Shown: positions 16,407 to 24,696, numbered from the stretch's first letter. The stretch is 64,000 bases of DNA from Chitinophagales bacterium (GCA_020636535.1 JACJXT010000011.1:1302001-1366000); one strand, 5' to 3'. Numbers and translations are program-made. Notes: a model not told the origin generated them from the sequence alone.

Positions 16407-17659
16407 TACTGAAAAATAGTTGGTGCATTTGACAAAAATAATGTTTAGCTTTCTCCAGTTAATCTGAAGAGGATAAAAGCACTGGTGGAGACCAACTTTT
16501 TAGCAATAGGATTAATGTATATACAAAAAATGGGTTGATAGATAACTATCAACCTTTTTCATTTTTTGGTATACTTGATGGCTAAAAAAACTCTATTTTT
16601 CATTAGATAAATACACATACCATTTGATGAAATTTATTCTATTTTTTAAAGTCAAACCTCTGTGCAAATCAAGATGATTTTTTAGATGGCTAAAATAACC
16701 TTCAATTCCATTTGTTGTTCTTGGTATTTTTGGATTTTCTAAATAGTGAAACATATTAGGCAATGCTCTTTTTATTGAGAAGTAGGATCTTCTTAGTAGT
16801 TTATGAGTATACCAATACCTTCTAGTTTCTAAGTTAATAGTCTTTTCATTAAGATAGTCTTTGTGTCTTTCATACCATAGCTTTAACTCTCTTGTCCACC
16901 ATATTTTATCATTCTGTGTTTCTATTTTGAGTAATAGCAAAATATGTTTTCTAAGTTCTTGTCCTGCTATGTGTTTAGGGTATTTAGTAAGCCATAGTAA
17001 GCACATTCGTTGAATATGTACCAAGCATCTTTGTATAACTATATTACTGTCAGTATGTTTAATTGCTTTTAATATACTTTTAGCACCATCTGAGGTAATA
17101 CTTTCTAATTTAATGCCTAAGTGTATTAAATTACTTAAATCTTCCTTAATCTCTTCAAAATGCTCTCCATCTGAAAAACGGATAAGTTGTGTATAGCCAT
17201 CAAGATTATCTTGATAAGCTATTAAACAGAACTGTGCAAAATAAGTACCGTCCACTCTAAGATTAACTTGTTCTCTTTTTATGATTTTAACCGTGGGCGA
17301 ACGCTCTAAAATTTTATAAAAGGTTCTTTGTAAGGTGTCTTTTGAATAACCACTATCTCTACATAATGTGTTGTAGGTTTGTCTTTCTATTATCCATTTC
17401 TTGAACCATATGAATCGGTTCTTTATTTTTTGTTCTGGTCTATTCCTTGTGAATAATATGCCACAGTTTTTACACTTAAATCTTTGCTTGTTTTGTTGTT
17501 TGCCCCAGCATATTACATCTAAACTACTACAGCTCCAACATCGCTTTTTTTTGCCATTTTTTAACAAAGAAAATATTTTATGAAATACATTTCATAAAAT
17601 ATCTAGTTTAACCTTTATTTATAGTACTCTTGATACAATACACCAACTATTTTTCAGTA
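16407..17659 (-). mobile_element. IS256-like insertion sequence (zinc-finger variant)
   Basis: A transposase gene on the minus strand is enclosed by a perfect 19-bp terminal inverted repeat: TACTGAAAAATAGTTGGTG (16407-16425) and its complement (17641-17659). The element is 1253 bp. I could not identify a convincing target duplication outside these ends, so it may be old or the outer ends may extend slightly further. Confidence 0.82.
16593..17567 (-). CDS. IS256-family variant transposase with N-terminal zinc finger
   Basis: 324 residues. An InsA-like zinc ribbon with C10-x2-C13 and C32-x2-C35 is followed by a mutator-type DDE core: D106 in LRVDGTYF, D160 in ITSDGAKS and E289 in TNGIEGYFSHLK, with the C181-x2-H184 motif of the insertion domain between the second D and the E. 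The arrangement fits the zinc-binding variant of IS256 transposases. The frame is intact, so the element may be active. Confidence 0.9.
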   Translation of the reverse strand: MLKNGKKKRCWSCSSLDVICWGKQQNKQRFKCKNCGILFTRNRPEQKIKNRFIWFKKWIIERQTYNTLCRDSGYSKDTLQRTFYKILERSPTVKIIKREQVNLRVDGTYFAQFCLIAYQDNLDGYTQLIRFSDGEHFEEIKEDLSNLIHLGIKLESITSDGAKSILKAIKHTDSNIVIQRCLVHIQRMCLLWLTKYPKHIAGQELRKHILLLLKIETQNDKIWWTRELKLWYERHKDYLNEKTINLETRRYWYTHKLLRRSYFSIKRALPNMFHYLENPKIPRTTNGIEGYFSHLKNHLDLHRGLTLKNRINFIKWYVYLSNEK

Positions 17660-17711
17660 TTATGCCCAAAATATAATTTATATAAATAAGTATATGTAAT
17701 GCTGTATACTA

Positions 17712-19008
17712 AGACCGTTGCAAGGCAGTGATAAAAAATAATATAGAATAATGCTAGTAGTTATACTATAATTTAGTATATTAGAGTTATGAAAATAAAT
17801 AAGCCACTCACATTAGCAGACAGTATATGCGATACACGCGTAAAGAAAGTTAAACAAGTTTTCTTTACACAAATTAACCAGTTAATAGATTGGCAACAAA
17901 TTAGTACAGTAATAGATAAGTATTACACCAAAGGCACAAGTGCAACAGGCAAGCCAAGTTATGATGGATTGTTATTATTCAAAATCTGTTTACTACAAAC
18001 ATGGTACGGACTAAGTGATTACGAAGTAGAAGACAGAATAAATGACAGCCTCTCCTTTAGTTCTTTCTTAGAATTAACCATAGACCAAACCTCACCAGAC
18101 CATAGTACCATAAGCAGATTTAGAACAGCAATGACAGGAGCAGGAGCATATGATGAATTATTAAAAAGCATAAACAAACAATTAGAACAACATCAAATAC
18201 TAGTAAAGACAGGAGCTATAGTAGATGCCAGTATAGTAGAAACACCATTAAAACCCAAAGGAAAAAGTAATTATGAGCTTGAAGCACAACAACAACAACA
18301 AGAGCAATCACAAGAAGTACCAACAAAGACGGTAGAAAAAAAATACAGTACAAGTGTAGACATAGAAGCAGCATGGATAAAGAGAGGCAAACAACTAAAA
18401 TATGGCTATAAGAAACACTATGTAACAGACAACGAAGGATTAGTATTAGGCGTATTAACCACCAAAGCAAGTGTAAATGAAATTAGTAATCTAGAAACGG
18501 TATTAAAAACAGCAGACTTACCAAAAGACATAGCAGTAAAAGCAGACAAAGGTTATCAATCAGAGAAGAATAATGAATTGTTAAAGACATTAGGATTAAA
18601 AAATAACATATTAAAAAAAGCAACTAAAAATAAAGCATTAACACAAGCCCAAACAGATTATAACAAACTAATAAGCAAAACCAGATATAAAATAGAACGC
18701 ACTTTTGGCAGTATAAAAAGATGGTTTAACGGCGGTATAGCAAGATACAGAGGCATAGCCAAGATGCACACACAAAACATAATGGAAGCCATAGCATATA
18801 ATTTATACAGAAGTCCAGGGATACTTATGTCCAAAGCATAAAAAAGCGAAGAAAAGTAAAAAAAAAGAGTACTAAACAAACAAAAATCAATCAAAAAAGA
18901 TAAAAAATAACAAAATAAGCCAATAAAACAAACAAATTAAAATATAACAAATATAAACTAATGAATATAATAAATAAAAAACAAAAATTTCACCTTTTGC
19001 AACGGTCT
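17712..19008 (+). mobile_element. IS5-family insertion sequence
   Basis: A DDE transposase gene is bounded by a short inverted repeat, AGACCGTTGCAA (17712-17723) and TTGCAACGGTCT (18997-19008), giving ~1297 bp. It lies only 52 bp from the IS256-like element. A third similar end (GTGCAACGGTC, ~19041-19051) lies just outside, perhaps a leftover of another copy. No clear target duplication was found. Confidence 0.78.
17789..18841 (+). CDS. IS5-family transposase
   Basis: 350 residues. An N-terminal DUF772-like domain (~30-125: KPSYDGLLLFKICLLQTWYGLSD split around residue 55-77) is followed by a DDE core with D146 in AIVDASIVETP, D253 in VKADKGYQS and E303 in RYKIERTFGSIKRWF. A low-complexity Gln-rich insert occurs at ~167-176. 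All catalytic residues are present and the frame is intact. Confidence 0.93.
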   Translation: MKINKPLTLADSICDTRVKKVKQVFFTQINQLIDWQQISTVIDKYYTKGTSATGKPSYDGLLLFKICLLQTWYGLSDYEVEDRINDSLSFSSFLELTIDQTSPDHSTISRFRTAMTGAGAYDELLKSINKQLEQHQILVKTGAIVDASIVETPLKPKGKSNYELEAQQQQQEQSQEVPTKTVEKKYSTSVDIEAAWIKRGKQLKYGYKKHYVTDNEGLVLGVLTTKASVNEISNLETVLKTADLPKDIAVKADKGYQSEKNNELLKTLGLKNNILKKATKNKALTQAQTDYNKLISKTRYKIERTFGSIKRWFNGGIARYRGIAKMHTQNIMEAIAYNLYRSPGILMSKA

Positions 19009-19075
19009 CATACTTATAATTTTTAGCATTTTTTACCCAGTTGTGCAACGGTCACCATTGTTGCCTGTAGTACTT

Positions 19076-20086
19076 TTATGTAAAATATTCAGTTAATAAA
19101 TGGCTTGCGTGCTTGTTTACAAATTTATTCACGGCTTTACTTTCGTGTTTTTCCAATGCGTCATATTCAGCTCGGTTTTCTTTGAGAAAGTCTGTTAGAA
19201 TATCCTTGTTGAACATTCCTAATATTCGTCCATAGTCTTTTTTTGGGTTCACTTCGCCAATTTTACTAATCACATTATTCAGTCGATTTGCAGAAATGTA
19301 CTTGTAAGCCTCTTGGCAAAGATTTTCCGCCTCTTCGCTCAACTCTTCGTCATCGTGCAAAATCTGTCGCAATATATCTTTGTCGATATAGTTATTGTTT
19401 TCAGACCAATCCTCGTTTTTGTTCTTGATTAGTATTCTCGAACCACTATTAAAGAACAAAGGTCTTACAGGTCGAATAACAACACCTTCGCAAATGTTGC
19501 CGTCAATTTCTGGTAACCCAAATTTAGCAGGTAAAGTACTTTTAAATCTATTTGGATATTCCAAGCATTCGTTTAAACTGCCTTTAAAAAGAGTATCTGC
19601 GTAAATAAATCCAAATTTTTCAAAAAGTTCATTTGTCTTTTGTACATCAAGATATTCCTCGCCATTTATTAGTATGTCAAATGCGAAAAACTCATTTTCT
19701 GGGTTGTAATAAATTCCTCTCTGCACCAATTTAGCATCTTTGCTAATCGGCACATCTTTGTGAGGGTAACCACCACCAATTAATTCGCCAAAAACGGTCA
19801 GAGTATTTAATTCAAAACCTTTCGAAAGGTTTTGGAATAGTTCAATGACCTTGCTCTTATATATTTCTAGAACGGACTTCGAATTGTAGAAATTTTCGTC
19901 ATCAGCTATCATTTCGGTTCGTTTTGCTGAAGTTACTTCTTTCCCGTTGGTAATAAAGCTCAAATTCGCACCATGAGTTTTTTCCTGAACAATGTAATCT
20001 ATTTCGGCAAATCCTCCGTCAAAAATTGATTGTATAAACTCTTTTTGATATGAGTTTTCTATTGAATTGAACTTCTTAAATTCCAT
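19076..20086 (-). CDS. Rnl2-type RNA ligase
   Basis: 336 residues, nearly the length of T4 RNA ligase 2 (334). Nucleotidyltransferase motifs are in order: motif I K36-T-H-G in QEKTHGANLSF, motif III-type VFGELIGGG (98-106), FFAFDIL (133-139), motif IV EGVVIRP (200-206) and motif V RILIKNKNEDW (from 217) with its lysines. The C-terminal ~100 helical residues match the Rnl2 C-domain needed for sealing. Family members join 3'-OH/5'-PO4 RNA ends, especially nicks in duplex RNA. It lies between insertion sequences and an HNH gene, in a clearly accessory stretch; a role in repairing cleaved RNA during phage attack is only a guess. Confidence 0.9.
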   Translation of the reverse strand: MEFKKFNSIENSYQKEFIQSIFDGGFAEIDYIVQEKTHGANLSFITNGKEVTSAKRTEMIADDENFYNSKSVLEIYKSKVIELFQNLSKGFELNTLTVFGELIGGGYPHKDVPISKDAKLVQRGIYYNPENEFFAFDILINGEEYLDVQKTNELFEKFGFIYADTLFKGSLNECLEYPNRFKSTLPAKFGLPEIDGNICEGVVIRPVRPLFFNSGSRILIKNKNEDWSENNNYIDKDILRQILHDDEELSEEAENLCQEAYKYISANRLNNVISKIGEVNPKKDYGRILGMFNKDILTDFLKENRAEYDALEKHESKAVNKFVNKHASHLLTEYFT

Positions 20087-20132
20087 TTTATGCTATTATT
20101 CTCAATGTTGGTTTGTATTATGGGCAACGGCT

Positions 20133-20243
20133 AAAAATTTGTGTTGTGGTTGCGTGAGCAAGACGAACTTAACTTACAACAGAACTATTAATTTATAAAA
20201 TTACGAATATTTTCCAAATCTACCAACCATAACACAAATTTTT
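20133..20243. repeat. Long inverted repeat between the RNA ligase and HNH genes
   Basis: AAAAATTTGTGTTGTGGTTG (20133-20152) pairs with CAACCATAACACAAATTTTT (20224-20243) at 19 of 20 positions, with a 71-base AT-rich interior. The flanks also partly pair (GGGCAAC before, GTTACC after). It may be a non-autonomous element end pair or an attC-like recombination site separating cassette genes; there is no integron integrase in the window. Confidence 0.6.
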
Positions 20244-20259
20244 TGTTACCACCAGTTTT

Positions 20260-21189
20260 TTAGTCTGCATATTTATTACTTCGTCCAATGTTACACTCAT
20301 TGCATAATGTCCGCAAATTATTAAAAACTGTCAAGCCACCTTTTGAGTGAGGAGTAATGTGGTCGATATGTAATTTTATTCCGTCCTTGGGAGTTTTACC
20401 ACATATTAAACAAGTAGATTTGTCCCGATGAAGGACTTTAAAACGTAATGAAAGAGGAATAGCTCTTTTTGCACGTTGGTCTTTAATTACACTTGGCAAC
20501 TCTTTTGTCGTCTCAATATTAGTTTCTAATGATTTGAATTCTGAACTGATATTTTTGAAGGAGGGGAACAACTCAATTTCATATCCCTTATTAGCCATAA
20601 AATGTCCTTTTAAAATTGAGACAACTAAAAAATCATTGAGAAACTTTTCGGCTGAAGTAGTTAAAAACTCGTTAGTTTTCAAATCAAATATTCCAAATAA
20701 AATGTCATTGTTGTCAGTAATGTCGTAACCAAGATTATTGAGAATTTCGGCAAATAAATACTGTTTTAATTTACGATGTGAAATCGCAAGATCTTTATGT
20801 CCGTCCAGTTGCTGAGTAAATGTCAATTTGGAAGTTAGTGAAAGTTGACTTGACTCGTCTTTATGTCGTGATAAATTTATTGTAAAAATCATTCCTGTAC
20901 CTGAATTAGATTCAACATAACTGGCAAGTCTGAAATGTTTATTACCAGAACTTGTTATGTTTTCATAAAGCTGAATATAAAACAAAAGTGTTTGTCCATT
21001 TATTACCACTTGAAATTGAAGCTTAAAGTCGAAAAGGTCTTTGCCAGAAAAGTTTGAAAACAGTCCTGACATTGTCCGCTTTGATTTTAATAGAAAGGAA
21101 CCAACTTTAATAAAGTCGTTTTTTAATGTCACCGTCTTTACTTTATTGGCAAAGTCAGTCAGTTCTTTTTTGGTCAGGTCTGTCGTCAT
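20260..21189 (-). CDS. HNH endonuclease-domain protein, N-terminus unrecognised
   Basis: 309 residues from ATG 21189 (MTTDLTKKEL); the longer frame upstream runs into a palindrome cluster and is not used. The C-terminal ~60 residues are a clear HNH domain: RFKVLHRDKSTCLICGK, then HIDHITPHSKGG with the catalytic His, then NLRTLCNECNIGRSNKY with the last Asn and a C-x2-C zinc pair. The first ~240 residues are beta-rich with no family I recognise; this region may sense a ligand or DNA feature. The position beside an RNA ligase and insertion sequences suggests a defence or mobile role, but this is inference. Confidence 0.82.
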   Translation of the reverse strand: MTTDLTKKELTDFANKVKTVTLKNDFIKVGSFLLKSKRTMSGLFSNFSGKDLFDFKLQFQVVINGQTLLFYIQLYENITSSGNKHFRLASYVESNSGTGMIFTINLSRHKDESSQLSLTSKLTFTQQLDGHKDLAISHRKLKQYLFAEILNNLGYDITDNNDILFGIFDLKTNEFLTTSAEKFLNDFLVVSILKGHFMANKGYEIELFPSFKNISSEFKSLETNIETTKELPSVIKDQRAKRAIPLSLRFKVLHRDKSTCLICGKTPKDGIKLHIDHITPHSKGGLTVFNNLRTLCNECNIGRSNKYAD

Positions 21190-21204
21190 AAAAATTGGTG
21201 GTAA

Positions 21205-21421
21205 CGTAGGGCGGATTTGCGAAGTCCTGAAGCGTGTAACGAAGTTACACAAAGCGAAAGGATTTTGCAAATCCGCTGATGTGTTGAAGGTCGTAGCGAC
21301 AGCGAAGACCGTTCGACGCATCAGCGGATGTAATCCGCCCTACGATGTGCAAAAGACGCAGCGGTAGCGGAGACTTTTGCACATCACCCAAATATACGCA
21401 ATAAAATAACTTGCGTATATT
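21205..21421. repeat. Cluster of nested and adjacent GC-rich palindromes
   Basis: CGTAGGGCGGAT (21205-21216) pairs perfectly with 21333-21344 and encloses two arms: CGGATTTGC (21212-21220) with GCAAATCCG (21267-21275), containing the hairpin GTGTAAC-gaa-GTTACAC (21234-21250); and ATCCGCTGATG (21271-21281) with CATCAGCGGAT (21319-21329). Next come a 12-bp stem GATGTGCAAAAG (21344-21355) with 21374-21385, and an 11-bp stem AATATACGCAA (21391-21401) with 21411-21421 followed by a T-run. Some pairings overlap and so exclude each other. Base composition is far richer in G+C than the surroundings. Confidence 0.8.
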
Positions 21422-21579
21422 TTTTTGCTAAAAATATTTTTTGTTTATAATGTTTTTATTCTCAATACTATATAAAAGATATGTTTTTGCGTATTTTAAA
21501 TATATTCCATTGCCTGTTTGCTACTTTATTAGTGGGAAATACTTAGAATACGCAATATGCTTTGGTAGAAATATAGCAT

Positions 21580-21830
21580 GAAGATGACTTCATACTATAC
21601 TGAAGATGGCTTCATACTATACTGAAGATGGCTTCATACTATACTGAAGATGACTTCATACTATACTGAAGATGCTTCATGCTATACTGAAGATGCTTCA
21701 TACTATACTGAAGATGACTTCATACTATACTGAAGATGACTTCATACTATACTGAAGATGACTTCATACTATACTGAAGATGACTTCATACCATACTGAA
21801 GATAACTTCATACTATACTGAAGACAACTC
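21580..21830. repeat. 22-bp tandem repeat array (11 full units plus a partial)
   Basis: The unit GAAGATGACTTCATACTATACT repeats head to tail from 21580 to 21819; nine units are 22 bp and two are 21 bp, and a decayed twelfth begins at 21820. Variants change one or two bases. Each unit contains GAAG-atga-CTTC, so it can form small hairpins. There are no spacers, so it is not a CRISPR array, and it is not coding. Confidence 0.95.
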
Positions 21831-22099
21831 AATCATTTTAGATTCCGTATATTTTTTGTTCCTCAAAATTACGGAAGGGTGGCAGTTTATTAAGTAAAGT
21901 GTTTTTTGATTTAGGAGATACTTTGTTCGTTTCCTCATTCAGTATAGGCAGTTGGTGGTAAAGAGTTGCTCTAAGTAAAATGTAATTTAATAAAACCGTC
22001 TATTGCAAGATTTTGTGAAGCATGAATAAAATTGTGGCAATCTCCAACTTCAGAATGCTAACAATAGATTTAAGTTAATAGCTATTCTTTTCTACAACC
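21831..22099. repeat. Gene-free region with two dispersed palindromic repeats
   Basis: 21842-21876 (ATTCCGTA ... TTACGGAA) is an inverted copy of the repeat embedded in the coding sequence at 14073-14108. 21997-22042 is a copy of the TTGC ... TGTGGCAAT palindrome seen at 7329 and 16165. No gene or promoter is evident. Confidence 0.65.
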
Positions 22100-23113
22100 T
22101 TAATCTAAAAATACAGATAGTATTTTACTTATTTGTTCGCTTTCTATTAAAAATCCATCGTGTCCGTAAGGTGAGTCGATAACTACAAACTGACTGTGTG
22201 GTATAAGTGTTGCTAGTAATCTTTGTTCTTCTAGTGGAAATAAATAATCTGACTCAATACCTAATACTAGTGTTTTGCATTTTACGCGTTCTAATACTTC
22301 TAATGCTGTACCTCTACTTCTTGTAATGTTATGATTATCCATGGCTTTACTTAAATACCAATACGAATAAGCATTAAATCGCTTAGCTAATTTTTCGCCT
22401 TGATATCGTTGATAAGAACAAGCATTGAAATCTTCTAATTTGCTATTATCATCATCGGCCTGTGTTTTATTATAAGCCACATAGTTTCGATAGGAGATGA
22501 GTCCTACACTTCTGGCAGCTTTCATACCATTTAATCCACCATCTGGTCGATTGTCAAAAAACGAAGCATCTGCTTCTATTGCCATTCGCTGACTTTCATT
22601 AAAGGCAATTCCCCAAGGTGAGTGCTGAATGTTTGTAGCTCCTAATAAAATATGATCAAAGATATTCGGTTCTTCAATCACCCATTCCAATAATTGTTGT
22701 CCACCCATAGAAAATCCACAAGCAAAATGAATTTTATCAATACCAAGATGTGTTCGCAATTTCATTAAAGAATGTACCATATCTCTAACCGTTACAATAG
22801 GAAAATCTAAGTAATATGGTTCATTGGTATTTGGATTTATACTTAATGGTCCTGTAGAACCATAGCAAGAACCCAACATATTAGCACATACAATAAAATA
22901 TTTTTCTGGATTTAAAAACAATCCATCGCCAACCATACCTGGCCACCATTCTGTTGGATTGGAATTAGCAGAAAAAGCATGACATATCCATACTACATTA
23001 GATTTATCTTCATTGAGTTTTCCAAAGGTATGATATGCCAATGCCAACTGCTTAAACTCGTAGCCAGATTCTGTAATCAGTGGCTCATTGATGGTTAAAA
23101 TTTTTGGTTCCAA
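22100..23113 (-). CDS. metX: Homoserine O-acetyltransferase
   Basis: 337 residues, alpha/beta hydrolase fold. It acetylates homoserine, supplying O-acetylhomoserine to the neighbouring MetY. The nucleophile is S135 in ACGFSMGGQQLLEW and the rest of the triad is D289 in LGIESDYLFP and H318 in YGHDGFLIE. LGSCYGSTGP (~80-89) is the oxyanion/substrate segment. The start is a TTG at 23113 placed directly after the metY stop (TAATTG), with no better in-frame start; translation is probably coupled to metY. It is the second gene of the metYX operon. Confidence 0.95.
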   Translation of the reverse strand: MEPKILTINEPLITESGYEFKQLALAYHTFGKLNEDKSNVVWICHAFSANSNPTEWWPGMVGDGLFLNPEKYFIVCANMLGSCYGSTGPLSINPNTNEPYYLDFPIVTVRDMVHSLMKLRTHLGIDKIHFACGFSMGGQQLLEWVIEEPNIFDHILLGATNIQHSPWGIAFNESQRMAIEADASFFDNRPDGGLNGMKAARSVGLISYRNYVAYNKTQADDDNSKLEDFNACSYQRYQGEKLAKRFNAYSYWYLSKAMDNHNITRSRGTALEVLERVKCKTLVLGIESDYLFPLEEQRLLATLIPHSQFVVIDSPYGHDGFLIESEQISKILSVFLD

Positions 23114-24409
23114 TTAAATACTATTTAAAGCTTGTTCTATATCGTTTTTAATATCTTCAATATTTTCAATACCTACAGAAATTCTAATTGCAGATTTTTC
23201 TACACCACTGGTCAATTGTTCTTCATCGGTTAATTGTTGATGTGTAGTAGATGCTGAATGAATAGCGAGTGTTTTAGCATCGCCAACATTAGCTAAGTGA
23301 CTAATTAATTGTAAATGATTGATGAATGATTTAGCAGCTTCATATCCACCTTTAATATTAAAAGTAAATACAGAACCAAAGCCATGTTGTAAGTATTTTT
23401 TAGCCAATTCGTGATAAGGACTATCTACTAAACCTGTGTAGTTTACTTTTTCTACTTTTGGATGATTGCTTAACCATTGAGCCAATGCTAATGCATTTTC
23501 ATTGTGTCTATCTACTCTTAAAGATAGCGTTTCAACGCCTTGTAGTAATAAGAAAGAATTAAACGGACTAATAGCATTTCCAAAATCTCTAAGTCCTTCT
23601 ACTCTTGCTCTAATGATAAATGCAATATTGCCAAAAGGACCATTGCTGCCAAATACTTCCCAAAAGTTTAACCCATGATAACCTTCAGATGGTTCAGAAA
23701 ACTGTGGATATTTACCATTTCCCCAATTGTAATTACCACCATCAACAATAATTCCACCAATAGAAGTACCATGTCCACCAATCCATTTTGTAGCAGATTC
23801 TACTACAATATGAGCACCGTGTTTTAATGGTTGAAACATATATCCACCAGCACAAAAAGTATTATCTACAATAATAGGAATATCATATTTTTCAGACAAT
23901 GCTTTGAATTTTTCCCAATTTGGAACATTACCTCTTGGATTGCCTAAGCTTTCTAAATAAAATGCTTTGGTGTTTTCATCAATCAAAGCTTCGAAAGCAT
24001 CTGCATCATCGCCATTTGCAAATCTTGCTTCTACGCCTAATCGTTTAAAAGCTACTTTAAACTGATTGTAAGTACCACCATATAAGAAAGAAGTAGATAC
24101 AAAGTTTTCGCCTGCTTGTAAAATATTGTTTAAAGCTAAAAACTGAGCCGATTGTCCAGAAGCTGTTGCTAAAGCAGCTACGCCACCTTCTAAAGCAGCA
24201 ATTCTTTTTTCAAAGACATCGGTAGTTGGATTCATGATTCTAGTATAGATATTGCCAAATTCTTTTAATCCGAATAGATTAGCAGCATGGTCGGTATCAT
24301 TAAACACATAAGAAGATGTTTGATAGATTGGCACTGCACGAGAACCAGTAGTTGGATCAGGAACTTGTCCTGCGTGTAATTGTAGTGTTTCAAATTTTAA
24401 GTTGCTCAT
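23114..24409 (-). CDS. metY: O-acetylhomoserine sulfhydrylase
   Basis: 431 residues, typical of the large MetY form of the Cys/Met metabolism PLP family. It makes homocysteine from O-acetylhomoserine and sulfide. The PLP lysine is K208 in VESATKWIGGHG; other signatures are QTSSYVF, YTRIMNPTTDVFEKRIAALE and ATASGQSAQF. It is the first structural gene of metYX, lying downstream of a leader peptide with four Cys codons and a terminator (24433-24550), which implies attenuation by the supply of charged tRNA-Cys. Confidence 0.95.
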   Translation of the reverse strand: MSNLKFETLQLHAGQVPDPTTGSRAVPIYQTSSYVFNDTDHAANLFGLKEFGNIYTRIMNPTTDVFEKRIAALEGGVAALATASGQSAQFLALNNILQAGENFVSTSFLYGGTYNQFKVAFKRLGVEARFANGDDADAFEALIDENTKAFYLESLGNPRGNVPNWEKFKALSEKYDIPIIVDNTFCAGGYMFQPLKHGAHIVVESATKWIGGHGTSIGGIIVDGGNYNWGNGKYPQFSEPSEGYHGLNFWEVFGSNGPFGNIAFIIRARVEGLRDFGNAISPFNSFLLLQGVETLSLRVDRHNENALALAQWLSNHPKVEKVNYTGLVDSPYHELAKKYLQHGFGSVFTFNIKGGYEAAKSFINHLQLISHLANVGDAKTLAIHSASTTHQQLTDEEQLTSGVEKSAIRISVGIENIEDIKNDIEQALNSI

Positions 24410-24432
24410 ATTTATTGTTTTTATTTTTATAT

Positions 24433-24461
24433 AAAAAAACCTTCCGTTTTGTAGGAAGGTT
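24433..24461 (-). terminator. Attenuator terminator in the metY leader
   Basis: On the minus strand the stem AACCTTCC (24461-24454), an 8-base loop and GGAAGGTT (24445-24438) are followed by a run of seven Ts ending at 24433. It stands 24 bases before the metY ATG, so it must be bypassed for metYX expression. Its 5' arm can instead pair with GAAGGTT (24505-24499) inside the upstream leader ORF. Confidence 0.85.
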
Positions 24462-24490
24462 ATATCAAATCATTTTTTTGTATTTATACT

Positions 24491-24550
24491 TTATGATAAA
24501 CCTTCTATAGTTTGGCTACAACAACAACACATTATTTGAAAATTTATCAT
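24491..24550 (-). CDS. Cysteine-rich leader peptide of metYX
   Basis: A 19-codon frame reads MINFQIMCCCCSQTIEGLS, with four consecutive TGT cysteine codons at 24529-24518. The codons just after them (ATA GAA GGT TTA) contain GAAGGTT, complementary to the 5' arm of the terminator. A ribosome stalled on Cys codons would leave this segment free to form an antiterminator; one reaching the TAA at 24493-24491 would cover it and allow termination. This is the classical amino-acid attenuation layout. The product itself needs no function. Expression is inferred from sequence only. Confidence 0.78.
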   Translation of the reverse strand: MINFQIMCCCCSQTIEGLS

Positions 24551-24696
24551 GGTATAAAAGTATTTATTGGTGATGATATTTCCAAGAAAAAGTGAAAATT
24601 AATTTATTCTAGTATAAATGACTTTTTTTGAGTGATTGGGATTGGTAGGAATTTTTAATTAGTATTTACTTTTTTATGTAATAGATACGATTAGAA

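Noticed and set aside
16145..16435. Minus-strand frame of 96 codons
   Set aside because: It runs through a palindromic repeat, three hairpins and the IS256-like end; the translation has no family resemblance and the frame is accidental.
17660..17711. Composite transposon formed by the IS256-like and IS5-like elements
   Set aside because: The two elements are of different families with unrelated ends and enclose only 52 bp.
21190..21321. N-terminal extension of the HNH protein by 44 residues
   Set aside because: It is read from the palindrome cluster, and MTTDLTKKEL at 21189 is a natural start.
21580..21830. Possible CRISPR array
   Set aside because: The repeat units are contiguous 21-22 bp tandem copies with no spacers and there are no cas genes.
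24410..24660. SAM riboswitch upstream of metY
   Set aside because: No SAM-I, SAM-II or related consensus could be recognised; the leader-peptide attenuator explains the terminator better.
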